Below are positions 33,406-44,050 of a stretch of DNA of 64,000 nucleotides, piece by piece. The DNA is taken from assembly GCA_014925825.1 (NCBI GenBank), contig JACGCK010000195.1, positions 1 through 64,000 of the forward strand, in the 5' to 3' direction. The DNA is from Pholiota molesta. Lineage: Eukaryota; Basidiomycota; Agaricomycetes; Agaricales; Strophariaceae. Under the pieces are notes generated by a model. That model searched no databases, was not told the origin of the DNA, and saw only the letters and a list, made by a program, of their open reading frames with translations. Position 1 is the stretch's first letter. The number at the start of each line of letters is the position of its first letter. The translations under genes were made by a program, and so were the position numbers.

Positions 33406-35550
33406 TCACCACAGCGGCTGCGCATGCTTCGCCCGGAACGCAGCGCCAGACGCCGCCATCGACGGCTTCATCGCCGCCCCCGCCCCCGCCGTGCGCAGCG
33501 GCTGCTGCTGCATGCCCAGCGCCGCCGGGCCCGCCGACGCCTGCATCGCCGCGAACGGCATGGGCGCGCCGCCGCCCGCGCCCGCGTGCATCGCCATCGC
33601 GCTGAGGTGGTACGCCGCGGGCATCTGCATGAACGCGGGGTACGCCACGGGCATGCTCACGGCGGGGTACGCGGGGAAGAAGTACGGCAGCGCCTGCGCG
33701 GGGACGCCGCCGCCCATGTGCGGCCCGGGGTGCTGCGGCGCGGCCGCGTGCGGATAGCATGCGGATGCGGGGGCGCTGAACTGCGCGTGCGCGTGCGAAT
33801 GAGAGTGGGAGTGGGCGTGCGCGTGTGCGTGCGACGCGGACGAGGTGGATGGGCGCGAGACGTGGTTGGCTGATTTCTTCCTGTTGTGGGTGTTATTATG
33901 TTGGGCCTGGCCATGTTGCTTGTTCGTTTCCTTGGCGTTCTGCGCTGGCGGGCGCGGCCTGGCCCTCTTTTGAGAGGGATTGGTGCTGGTGTTACTGGTA
34001 CTGCTTTCAACCCACCCATCAGACGGGGGCGGCACACCACTGGCAGGTGGGCGCGGCGACGGCGATGGCGACGGTGAAAGCGACGACCCATTCCGCGGAC
34101 GAGACGCATTATTCGGGGGCGCCTCGGCGGTCGTCGTCGTCATCTCCTTCAAATTCTCCGACGTCAGCGAATCCGTACGCCGCCGCGTCAGCGCGAACAG
34201 CAGCTCGCGCGCCCGCTTGCTCTTTTGATTAGAGGAGGACGATGATGACGATGACGTCACGCTGGGCTGGGAGACGTCGATCCACCCGTCGTCTTCCTCG
34301 CAGGAGGGGGACGAGAGCCGCGAGACGCGGTCGCCACCGTCCTCCGAGACGCTCAGCCGCGGCGGCACGAACGTCGGCTCCTCGCCGATGGGACTGGGGC
34401 TGAGGCTGGCGTATTTCGGCGAGAGGGTGCTGGTCGGGTGGGCTTGCGATGCGGTATCGTCGTTGCCTGGCGAGAGTCGCGACCGTAGACGGTCAACGAT
34501 CTCTCGGGTCCGCGATTTCCGTATCCGATTCCGCTGGCTGGGTTCCTGGAGGAACGGAGGTAATAGACCATGGCGTGAATCTGGGGAAGTTGAGCTGTGG
34601 CCCTGGGGTTCGTTGAAAACCCCATCGTCCTTCTTCACTTTAATGGGTGGTGGAGCGTGGGGGTTCAGGGTCGGAAACGTAAAATTGGCAAAAGAGTCGG
34701 AAGAAGATGATCCAGCGAATGATGGCTTCGGTTTGTCCCCCAAAGTGGGGAACTGAAGAGGTTCGTCGTTCAAATGAGAACAGAAAGTCGGCACGAAAGA
34801 AGAGGCTGCCGCATTGAGTGATCTGGTCGGGGAGAGGAGATGTGGATTATAATCCAGGCTGCCACTGATGCTCCCAGAAGGTGAAATATCTTTGATCTCG
34901 ATGTCGTGCAACGAGGCTTTGGGTTTGGGTGTAGACGGCATACCGACAGAATCGATAGATCCGTCCGAGAAAGTCATGGTGGAAAACGTGGAGGTGGATC
35001 GATGGAGCTCACCGCTGGATGAAAGCGAGCCCACAAACGAGCCCTCGAGCGACTCATCACTGTCCATAGTGTTGTCGAACGCAGGACCATTCATAAGATC
35101 CTCCAGCAGCTCATCCCACCTCTTCTTATTGCCCGCTACCAGCTCTTTTTCGTCCACCTCCACCGTCAAGTCTCCACCAGACAAATTTAGCTCGTCCGGG
35201 CTGGTCTCCGGCAGACCAGTAAAGTAAAAACCAACGTCACTCTCGTAAGCCATAACAGCATCCAAAGCAGACTTCACTCCAACGTGGTCTGCGTTGAGCG
35301 AGTCATCGTCGTCGGACAGCCTGCGTTCCTTGCTCGGCGAAGTGCCATGAGGTTCCACAGAGGTCGGTCTGAGGGAAGGATTATAAAAAAGCGACCCAAG
35401 GAACTTCCGCCGTCGGGTTTTCGTTGCCAGTGGATTTGACGTGGGCACGTACGACCATGGTACATCGCGAAAGGACGTCTTCCACCAATCCCCTCCAACG
35501 ATCTCCCAATCCTCCTCTTCCACGGCACAATAGCCTGGCCGCAAAGGCAT
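33406..35550 (-). CDS. large intrinsically disordered protein with His/Ala repeat
   Basis: This is a single uninterrupted frame of 714 codons, unusual in this intron-dense window. The N-terminus is the most structured part: EEEDWEIVGGDWWKTSFRDVPWSY, then a basic stretch (KTRRRKFLGSLFY). The rest is Ser/Pro/Asp-rich and predicted to be disordered. It includes a central basic segment (RNRIRKSRTREIVDRLRSRL), an acidic DDGWIDVSQP motif, and a C-terminal His-Ala/His-Ser repeat near 33780-33840 followed by a Met/Ala/Pro-rich tail. No catalytic domain is visible. The recurring D-G-W motifs (WEIVGGDWW, DDGWIDV, DGWVESS) may be short binding motifs. A regulatory or scaffold role is plausible but unproven. 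Codon use in the last 400 bases is extremely GC-rich. Confidence 0.75.
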   Translation of the reverse strand: MPLRPGYCAVEEEDWEIVGGDWWKTSFRDVPWSYVPTSNPLATKTRRRKFLGSLFYNPSLRPTSVEPHGTSPSKERRLSDDDDSLNADHVGVKSALDAVMAYESDVGFYFTGLPETSPDELNLSGGDLTVEVDEKELVAGNKKRWDELLEDLMNGPAFDNTMDSDESLEGSFVGSLSSSGELHRSTSTFSTMTFSDGSIDSVGMPSTPKPKASLHDIEIKDISPSGSISGSLDYNPHLLSPTRSLNAAASSFVPTFCSHLNDEPLQFPTLGDKPKPSFAGSSSSDSFANFTFPTLNPHAPPPIKVKKDDGVFNEPQGHSSTSPDSRHGLLPPFLQEPSQRNRIRKSRTREIVDRLRSRLSPGNDDTASQAHPTSTLSPKYASLSPSPIGEEPTFVPPRLSVSEDGGDRVSRLSSPSCEEDDGWIDVSQPSVTSSSSSSSSNQKSKRARELLFALTRRRTDSLTSENLKEMTTTTAEAPPNNASRPRNGSSLSPSPSPSPRPPASGVPPPSDGWVESSTSNTSTNPSQKRARPRPPAQNAKETNKQHGQAQHNNTHNRKKSANHVSRPSTSSASHAHAHAHSHSHSHAHAQFSAPASACYPHAAAPQHPGPHMGGGVPAQALPYFFPAYPAVSMPVAYPAFMQMPAAYHLSAMAMHAGAGGGAPMPFAAMQASAGPAALGMQQQPLRTAGAGAAMKPSMAASGAAFRAKHAQPLW

Positions 35551-35922
35551 GAGCCGGTTTGCGGTGTCCTATAGTCGTATCTACAGTATGATTCAGCAGC
35601 AGAGCGTGCAGACCGCCCGTCAGAAAATGGAAAAATGAGCGAAGGAGACGGAGAGCGGCGCACGAAGTGTACACCAAGGCCAACGACGCGACGCCACTTG
35701 GTGAGACCTCCACAGAGGACCGGTGAGAAAAGTCGAGCTGGTCGGAGGAGATGGGGGCAAGAGGGAAGAGCCGATTGTGGATCTACAACATGTGGCCGGC
35801 GCTGCCTGTTTGCCTGACAAGAAAGGACAAAAACTGGGCACGCTCCCTCAGAGTCACAAAGGTCACGTTGCACAAATCAGGGGCCGTCTAATTCTGCTCT
35901 CCACTAAACTCTACTACGTAGC
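35551..35922. other. intergenic region
   Basis: This spacer holds the promoter of the disordered-protein gene and the 3' end of the next minus-strand gene. No other feature was seen. Confidence 0.4.
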
Positions 35923-36815
35923 CTATGCCAGCCTGTAGCGCGCCACGACGGCCCCCGTGGCACTCTGCCAGCTCTTATCGTCGTCCCATCGCGGGAGCGG
36001 AGGGCGTTTCGGCAGCCTCGCATTCCCCCGCAAGGGGGGCCCTTGTTTTTTGGGGTACGCCACCGCGACACCAGGCGCACCCGCGCCATTTTCGCCGCGT
36101 CCAGCTGCGCATTTCACAGCGCTCCCAACCAACGCCTTGGTATACCCGTTATTTTCAACGACATCGTGCGACCCCCCAGCCGATATCGCCGCCCCACCTC
36201 CGAGGTTTTTCAGATCAGCCAGAGGCGGCTGCGGGCCCTGCATAACACCTTCGGATACAGCGGCCCTCCTTGACCCGGCGGCTCTGCCTTGCGAGGCAGG
36301 CGTACTTGGGGCTTCGCGGGAGTGCTTGTAATTCGCGACGAGCGACTCGAATGTCATTTCTGTGGCATCGACGCGCGCTTTGGAAAGGGACGGTGCTTTG
36401 ATTTTGTGCGTGTATCCTGAACGGCGCTGAAGGAGGAACATTGTTGCGTAAGTGCTACATCCTGGTTCTGGGACCGTGTTTATTGACGAACTTTATAGGT
36501 TCCGGAAATAGACGCCCTGCCATCCGCCGGTAGTTTGAGCGTCAGCTTCGCTTGAGGGGTCTTGTAAGGAGAAAGGGTGGTCGGCGGGGGTGGCACAAAA
36601 TCGATGTTGGATAGTGAAATGTCGCCAAAGGCCTCCAGCGTATAGGCCTCGTCTTCAATAGGCGGCGTTACGATTATTTCCTGCGGAATATCAGCATTCG
36701 CTGCTCCTTTCATCTCGGATTCCTTCAAGTTCTCCTTTCGATTCGGTTCTGCGTTCTCGGTGGGAAGGACGACCTCCTTTTCCGCTGGTGGGGTTGGTTG
36801 TGACGGGTGGTTCAT
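35923..36815 (-). CDS. basidiomycete protein of unknown function, proline- and glycine-rich
   Basis: The gene has two coding exons. The first starts MNHPSQPTPPAEKEVV and contains an acidic stretch (PPIEDEAYTLEAFGDISLS) followed by a basic Pro-rich segment (SPYKTPQAKLTLKLPADGR). An intron of about 65 nt near 36429-36493 (donor GTTCGT) joins TYK to RRSGYTHKIKAPSLSKARVD. The second exon carries EMTFESLVANYKHSRE and then a glycine/alanine-rich, likely disordered tail ending ATGAVVARYRLA. A 3' splice site just upstream of 36815 suggests an intron in the 5' UTR. The protein has no recognisable domain, signal peptide or membrane segment. The YTLEAFGDISLSNIDFVPPP region looks like a folded or binding motif, and I make no functional call. 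Confidence 0.62.
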
Positions 36816-37971
36816 AGTGAGTTGAGTCTGCAAATACTTCGTTGATTAGTGATGGAAGCCTGTGTGCCAATCGAAGCTCCTTACAAAGTCTGGAGTCCGA
36901 GTCGCTCAGGCACAGGATAAAGTTGGTTGTTTGTGGCGCTAACGGTGGATGGCGAGAATGCTGGTAAAATGGATGTCGCCTTGAAACAGTGCGATTTTTA
37001 AACCCATTACAGTGGCACAGGTGGCATGAAAGACAACGGAGAAATGAAGAAAGGCCAACGGTAGCATACGGTGGGCCCGCCTCGAAAAGGTTCAGATAGC
37101 AGATCGGCCCGGGGTTTTCCGCTATCTTGCCGAGTTTGACGTCATCAGTCAATTAGCCAGGCTTCGCTTTGCCTTCGCTAACCAACTCAACAGCGCAGAG
37201 TGTACTTACACCATCTTCAAATTATCCAAATACTTCTTAACACTCATCCTTCTTCCTCTCATTCTCACCTCATCCGCTCAAAGATGGCCCAACGGCCATC
37301 CCACTGGCAGATCGATCAGCCCCCTCGTCGAAGCGCGCGAAGGCCACTCATGCGCTTTGGATGTACTTGAACAGCGTAACTTGGGCGGAGGTTTCTGGGA
37401 AGCTGCCGCCATTGATGTGTTCCCGTTCGTTGTAAGTACGCCATCGGGATCTCAAATCTTGGACCATCGAATCCGTATATATATTATATAGGTACGCGTT
37501 CAAACTCTGCGTAATCGACTTCAATGGAACCTGTTTTCAAACGAGCTCAAAGGCCTATTGCAAGATCACACAGGATAAAGATGAGAACGATGGGGCTGTA
37601 CTGCACAAGCCCGATGCAAAGACGATCATATTCGCGAGACAAACGCATGAAATAAATACTGATAAAGATAAATGGGCGCGAAGAATAAAGGTAGGGTAGA
37701 GCGTTTCAAAGGAGCAGAAGCGGAAGGTGGAAAAGAAAGAGGGGGCAAGCTTCCACGTGCCAGAGGCGAGGGCTAGGGCAACTGTCGCATATCAGTTAGT
37801 GAGTTAGTATCGTTAGTATCAAATCAAGATTGTTTGTTTTTGAGATCCAAATGGTTGTCCTGGTCCACGTCGAAGGTCGGCCTTGTTGATACTCACCCCC
37901 TTAGCCGAATCCCGCACGCCTTTATGTGCGTCGGCCGCCTTATCCCATTTTCCGAGACCAGACTCAGCCAC
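36816..37971. other. intergenic region, possible gene relic near 37.3-37.7 kb
   Basis: This stretch begins the repeat-rich, gene-poor part of the window. A short open stretch near 37310-37430 and another after 37490 could be splice partners, but no family was recognised convincingly. Confidence 0.35.
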
Positions 37972-38029
37972 CCCATAGGACTAAGCACGAAGGGCACGCC
38001 GGGACACGGAATGGGTCTGTTCTGGGGTG
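37972..38029 (+). repeat. 58-bp direct repeat, copy 1
   Basis: This segment (starting CCCATAGGACTAAGCACGAA) recurs 209 bp downstream with only a few mismatches. Confidence 0.85.
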
Positions 38030-38180
38030 GAGAGGCTGGCCATATTCATTTATCCCACCATCGCGGTCATTTTGCCGGTCTTGACTCTTGAAAGGATTCC
38101 GCGGTTCTTCAATCGATTATAAATTCTTCATCGGCCACTCTTCCAACCAAGGTAGACTCCAACCCGCCAGACCGGCCCAT

Positions 38181-38240
38181 CCCATAGGACTGAGCACGAA
38201 GGGCACGCCGGGACACGGAATGGGTCTGTTCTAGGATGGG
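38181..38240 (+). repeat. 58-bp direct repeat, copy 2
   Basis: Second copy of the direct repeat. The core GAAGGGCACGCCGGGACACG is identical in both copies. No coding frame explains its conservation. Confidence 0.85.
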
Positions 38241-38399
38241 AGCCTGGCGGGAGCTGAGGAGTGTCGATGCACTGTGCAGGAGGCGCACGCTAGGCGCAAA
38301 TAAGCACCCGGCACACGCGTTCCTGACAGTGGGGAGGGGGATTCCTACACCTTGCCTATTGATGTTCCTAAATCTTTTTTTGGTCTGGGCGAGCGTTGG

Positions 38400-38649
38400 C
38401 TGTGGTATTTGTTTAACCTGTCATTACGCGCGGTGTGCGCCTAAGTAGATATGAGAATGCGTAACACAAGTGTCGATTAAGAATAAGAACACGTACAGGG
38501 AGCGATATCGCGACTGAAAAGCCACTGTGGTATTTTTTTAACCTGTGGGTATGCGCGTTGTGCGCTTGAGTAGTTATGAGTATGAGTCCTAACACCAGTG
38601 TCAAGTAAGAATAAGAACACGTACAGGGAGCGATATTGCGACTGGAAAG
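38400..38649 (+). repeat. tandem duplication, two units of about 125 bp
   Basis: Two adjacent units start at 38400 and 38525. They share long identical runs (for example AAGAATAAGAACACGTACAG, followed by GGAGCGATAT) and differ at about 20 positions. The second half of each unit is better conserved than the first. Confidence 0.88.
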
Positions 38650-41600
38650 GCGAGGAGACCTAGTAAATAAAAATAAAAATCTGCACGAGACCTATCTTTT
38701 TCGATTGCTGGCGACCCGCGCCCCCGCCGCATGGATGGTGAAAGCATGCCCCGGGAGAAAGTGGGAAAAGAGTAGGATGTATAAGAAAAGGTAAATGCTT
38801 CGAAACGAACAAGAAAAAATAGAGTTGAACAAGACATGAGGCATCAATTATCTAGAGCGAGAGATCAATGTTAGTCACGAACAAGAATGGAGATTGCGAG
38901 CTCACAGAAAAAATTATCGACCGAGCCATACTATGGATGATGGATGTCATAAGAATCGGTCGGTCGACAGGGACACGTCTAAGTAATAGAAGACAAATCA
39001 GCCATCACTCCAATAGACTCCAGAAATGAAAAGAACATTACCAGAATTGTAAACGGTCCCAAACCACAGAGAGCGAGGAAGCGAGAGAAGATGTGAGGTG
39101 TATATGGGCCCCTACGAGAAGGCAAAGCTGAATGGCCTTGGGGTCCGGTGGACTGGTATGTAGGACAGCGTGGGCCCGCGCGAGATGTTGGAGACTGGAT
39201 GTTGATATGGTAGATATGGTATTGGTTGGGTATTGGCGATGATGAGAGTGAGGAATGAGTGTGATAAGTTGATAGCTGTGACTAAGACAGCATATAAGAT
39301 ATAAAGGTTGGCGTTAAGGATGATAAGACGGCGATGAGATCGGAAAAAGACGAGTACGAGGTGGACTAGAAAAGATCGGAGACTTGATGGTTGATGTTTA
39401 CGGCAGGGACGTTTGAACGAAGAATAATGGTGATTGTTGAATGGTTGACGAGAAAGATGATATGATGTCTAGAATGCCGGGAAGATAAGAGCAGATTGGC
39501 GATAGCTCGAAGATAATGTGATGGCAATGAGAAGTAGAGAAAAGCAACATATACCGTCAACACTGAGTACTAAACGTTAAACAGTGATCAGAGAAGGAAG
39601 AAGGAAGCGGATGATATACGCATACCTTAGTTTGACGGTATGGAGCATACGATGACCAAATAGTCGGAAGACTTCAAGCGAAAGCAGAGCAACAGTATCG
39701 ACAAAGAATATAGCAACAAGAGAAGCACTGATACCGGTCAAAAGTGAGTGATATGTTGCGTCTGAATAAACGACTGATGCTTACTTGAAATATTATTACC
39801 CCACAAGTAGGTGTAGGTCAGGATACCGCCGGTAAGAGTTAAGGTGCCACGCTATAGAAGAGTATTCGCGGAGAAAGGCAGGCAACGGCGGTGGATGAGG
39901 GCGAACAACGATGGGGAGCTTGAGAGATAGTCCTACACCATGCTACATGAGACTCATGACGATACTAAAATTCAATAGCCTCCTACCTTATGTCCTCATC
40001 TGCAGAACTGCAGTGGATCATGCATCGAGAAGCGCTGGATGATCAATGATATGATGATGATCCGGCTCGCAACATGTTCATGCTGGGAGCAAAGATGACT
40101 AGCACGAAATAGAAATATGGGAAAGTCAGAAAACATTCAATCAAGCACAAAGGGAGTACTCACGTTTATGGTGAGTTGGCTATGTTGGTGGGTGCGCGCT
40201 GTTGTGGGTGCCAATGACGAGGACGGTCACCGATCGTAAACGATGTCATGGAAGCGGTGAGAGCTTGACTCGACAAGAGTCGGCATCCCTGCAGGTTCGG
40301 AGTAAGATTTGGTAAAATCACCGAGCATCGTCTTTTGTAGAGAGGAATGTGCAAGTGAGAAGGTGGGGGTTGGAATGAAGGACGTGGTGAAGGAATGAGG
40401 GAGGTTAATATAGTGCTATAAGTGTGGTCATGTTTGCGCCCAGAACCGATTCAAATCTCTTACAGAAAAGGGACAACAGGCGGCTGACAGGAAATCGCCG
40501 GTATGGGTACACGGTAGGCACGCAGCAACTCAAATTTGGCCCAGAAGTGACCCTTTCCAAGTAATTAATACCATATAGGGTATCCCGTGGCGTGGGTATG
40601 AACGGCTTGCAGCGGAAATAGGGCGAACACATGCTCAGCAAACGGCATTCTGCGTCACACTTTCCCACCAAAAATAGCCAACCTGCCAGGTTTTTTCCTC
40701 GGGTGCAGAAAAATGTTCATCGATTAGAGCGAAGAATATGATCAATCGGAGTAAGCCACTCCTAAGCAACGCAAAGCATATGCTCCTTTGCGCTTTGATT
40801 GAAGCCCCGAAAGCCTAGAACAGTTGCGAAGTCAGGGAGGCTTGTCTGCTCCGCGAATCGCGATGAACTTTTGGAGTGCGTGAACCTGCTTGATTCTTGA
40901 AAAAACGCTGCGAATTGCACTGATGACATAGAACTTACAAAACATCAGGTAAGTTGGGAAATATTCAATTTCAGACATCAAGTCTAGTCACGAATCACAA
41001 AGCTCTGTCTTGGCCGAGGGCTCTGCTTGTTGGAAATTTGGCGAGTAATGCGGCAAGAATACGCTCTTCGGATCTCCTGTCAAATCTCGACCCACATGCA
41101 GCTATCCCTTTGTAAAATAATCACCCCCCTTGTTCTTCATCTGATACCTTCTGATACCCGGCGATTCTTTTGCGCTTGAATCCTGCCCTTTCAAGTTAAG
41201 TATTGGAAAATCTATTAATAAATCTACACTCAGCACTCCACAACGCCCACAGTATGGCGGGTTCTTCCTAGCCATGACTCATATTGTCGCCGGTTTGTAT
41301 TACGCTTATCTGGGCTAGGAGTGCTAGCGGCGGTCTTACAGGGGCATTTGAGTGAGCCAGGCATGTGGGACACTGATCTTTCCCGGCGGCCAATACACCG
41401 GAACACCATTCCGAAAAGAATTCTTTGCTGACGAGGCTTTGAGCGACTAGCCTTTATTCGAGGACGTACGGCCGCGAGACAAATTTTCTACCACAAACCG
41501 CTCGATCCAGCTTTGTAAAGACATTCGAAGAGTACGACCTGGCTCCGACAGGCTCCGACTAGAGGTACACAAGACCTCAGAAGATCATGGCCTTTGAGGG

Positions 41601-41689
41601 ATCGGTTGTATATAAACCAGCTTCTCCTATCGCTTGTTAACAACCACATATAAGTAGAACATCAATGGTGCGCTTCTGGGTCGACTAAT
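38650..41689. other. 3 kb gene-poor region
   Basis: No coherent coding gene was found on either strand. The minus strand between about 38.8 and 40.4 kb is pyrimidine-rich with several splice-site-like signals, so a spliced non-coding transcript is possible. A TATATAAA box at about 41608-41616 precedes the GMC pseudogene. Confidence 0.35.
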
Positions 41690-42500
41690 TCAGGACTGGG
41701 ACACTGGGAGGATGCGCAGAGCACAATGCCTTTATCTTGATCTACGCAGCCGAGCTAAAGCGATTTGGATATACGACGCAGGTCTCGTGGTCCGCAACAA
41801 GTATTTCGTCACATGCAGGACCGATACGAAGTCGGCGCCGTCAATTCCACCAGCACCGACTTGACCGTCTGGAATGGCTACACCTCAAGACCACCGACGA
41901 CGCGTGCTTCGCCCAGTGCTCTCACAACGCCACCGACAGCGGTATCCGAGACAACCAGCGGCGTCGCCGATAATTCCTTCGCCGATCTCATCCTGGGAGG
42001 CATCCCAGTGATGATCACCGGATGCTACCCATGCTGGTCGAACCGCACAGCCGACGAAGCGCACCACTGGACGTGGATCATTCTCAAAGCGCACAGCCGC
42101 AACAACACGGGCACGGCCAGCCTGACGTCGAACGACCGATGCCTAGATTGACTTCAGGAGCTACGCCATCGGCGGCAATGAAGAACTGGAGGCAACGTAC
42201 GAGGGCATCCAGCTCGCAGGATGATGGCGACGGCTGAGCCGTTCGTCGGAACCGTCACGGAGGAGCTGCCTGGGCCTGAAATACAAACTGCCAATGAGGC
42301 GGAGATGAAGCAGTGGATCAGGAACGATGCTTGGTGATATCATGCTAGCTGCGCGGTTAAGTTCGGCGTGAAGGGGGTCAGGCCTGGGTGTTGTTGATGC
42401 GAGTGTGTTCCCCATACATCGTTTCGGCGATTTACATGATCTCGGAGAAGGCTGCTGATGTTATTATCCAGGATGCCCAAGCTTCACGAGTGCAGGGGAT
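41690..42500 (+). pseudogene. GMC oxidoreductase pseudogene
   Basis: These are broken remains of a gene related to the intact GMC oxidoreductase at 23832-25853. The signature RTGTLGGCAEHNAF is at about 41692-41735. The sequence then skips roughly the middle third of the protein and resumes at MQDRYEVGAVNSTSTDL near 41815. It continues through WSNRTADEAHHWTWIILKAHSRNNTGT near 42035-42115. The C-terminal part lies in shifted frames with stops (ELPGPEIQTANEAEMKQWIRN, then YHASC with its following residues deleted, then ISEKAAD). The catalytic-His region is therefore damaged. It is on the opposite strand to the intact copy, 16 kb away. It cannot make a functional enzyme. Confidence 0.85.
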
Positions 42501-42706
42501 AGAATAATAGAGAGTTCGTAAGTTGTAACATTTCAATAGTGTAGATAATGGCATTGACAGCCTAGGTAATCCATGAACATCAAGTCAATTATCGTCAAAC
42601 GAATAGTAAACCAATAACCTTACTCACTTATTTAATTGGAAAGGCTCTGATTAAGACCTTCCTCCTATTACAACAACCAATAAGCATAGAAAATTGTTTA
42701 GGATAT

Positions 42707-43456
42707 TCAAATGCGTCTTACCACACCATTCCCGCCAACTCCTACATGTAGATCCCCTACATAATCATAAACATGGCGTTCCCTTGCAATTACGTTGTCG
42801 ATTACTCTGAATTTCCAAGGAGTTGTAGTAGCTATCACGTATTCCGGTGATTCGAAAGCGGCTCGACTTCCCCACTTGTGCATGGCAAGGTAGCTGGGTA
42901 CGTCGTGGCGGTTGGAATCGATAAGGCGGTATCTCGAGGACTGTATCCAAGTGGGAGCTTTACTGAGCAATGGGATGTGTTCTTCATTGTACCAACTATT
43001 GAAATCTTCCTCTCTTTCAACCGTCGGGGTCATTGCATTGCAGACGAGAATGTGCTGGGTATCGACTGACATCGTCATTCCAGTCGCGTTCTCTAGAGGT
43101 TTGTAGACGCGCCATTGCGTCGGTGTTATATCGCCATCGCATTTTAGCTTGGAAACCAAGGATAGAATGGATTCCCCAGGAAGGTTGACCATGCAATTTA
43201 GAACGTCCTGTTCTGCGGACGCGTAAATCGATAAGGAGACGAGATTGTCAGAACCGAGGAGACGACATAACGAATGGATGATGGCGCCTAGCACACAGCA
43301 CAAAGTTCAGAGAGATCGGTGGAATCCCAGAGAGGGTATCAATTTACGACTCCAGCCTCTTTCGTGAGGACTTCCTGTCTGCAACTCCTTTTCTTCAACG
43401 GAGGGTGCACTCTGGTTTTGGAACATAACAAGAAACACAGAGGTCATGTTCAGCAT
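42707..43456 (-). CDS. dimeric alpha/beta-barrel protein (EthD-like fold)
   Basis: This is a small cytosolic protein of the fungal ferredoxin-like dimeric-barrel kind. The diagnostic block is HILVCNAMTPTVEREEDFNSWYNEEHIPLLSKAPTW near 42940-43060, with SRYRLIDSN, DVPSYLAMHKW and the C-terminal AFESPEYVIATTTPWK and RERHVYDYVG. The N-terminal exon reads MTSVFLVMFQNQSAPSVEEKE and joins GWS to AIIHSLCRLLG through an intron of about 53 nt ending near 43293. Members usually carry a W-Y-N/D-x-E-H-x-P motif in each half. Here only the C-terminal half has it, and the N-terminal half looks shortened, so the protein may be reduced or partly decayed. Catalytic role is unknown; related proteins act in small-molecule metabolism or stress responses. 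Confidence 0.62.
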
Positions 43457-43840
43457 TTCTTGGAGGTCCTCAGAGTCAGGTACGCGGGTAAGTCGGATTA
43501 TCGCGATAACCTCGACGAAAAACGATGTGGAAGCGATGAGAAAGAGTGACTCGGGACTCGGGAGTCGGCAAGCCCGTAAGTTCTGGCAATGCCCAATTTA
43601 GGTAGTATTTACTCACGGGTCCTCAAAACCATTTTATTGCCATTTTACACTGTTCCCTCTTCAAATCAGATGTACAACTCATTTGTTCTCTGGGCCTAAT
43701 CGACTATCCATACCGAGGCTAGTTGATGACCCAAGCTGAACCCATGTATAGTCTGTAATTTGTCTGCAATCCAGTCTGGTGTTTCCAAGCTTCTTCCCAT
43801 GCAACAAAAGTATCAAACGCGTGTATCCTTTCCGTTCCCA

Positions 43841-44050
43841 AGTGCTGTCTCAGATGCAACACGAAAACCGCATGCATGCATGTCATTATAATTATATGCA
43901 TTGCCGTTAGAATGCTAATCATGATGGTAATACATTCTGCGTATTCGTCGGCAGTGGTGAATACAAAGACGTACGGGATATGAAGAAGGGTGTAGGAATA
44001 TTGTCGTCGATTTTTATGCAGGGGGTGTGGTAGAACTCCAGAATAAGAGT
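43841..44050 (-). pseudogene. partial copy of the ERD2 3' end and 3' UTR
   Basis: This segment aligns with 47561-47770, the last exon and 3' UTR of the intact ERD2 gene. Shared blocks include CTGTCTCAGA, GCATGCATGCATG, TCATTATAAT-like sequence, CGTCGGC(A/G)GTGGTG and GTACGGGATA. The coding end is mutated (the FELPA equivalent is not readable). Only about 0.2 kb is present, and the rest of the gene is missing. Confidence 0.7.

Noticed and set aside
37300..37720. Possible HMG-box-like or other small gene (KRAKATHALWMYLNSV and a lysine-rich downstream exon)
   Set aside because: The resemblance is weak, the reading frames on either side of the putative intron are short, and no start-to-stop model could be built.
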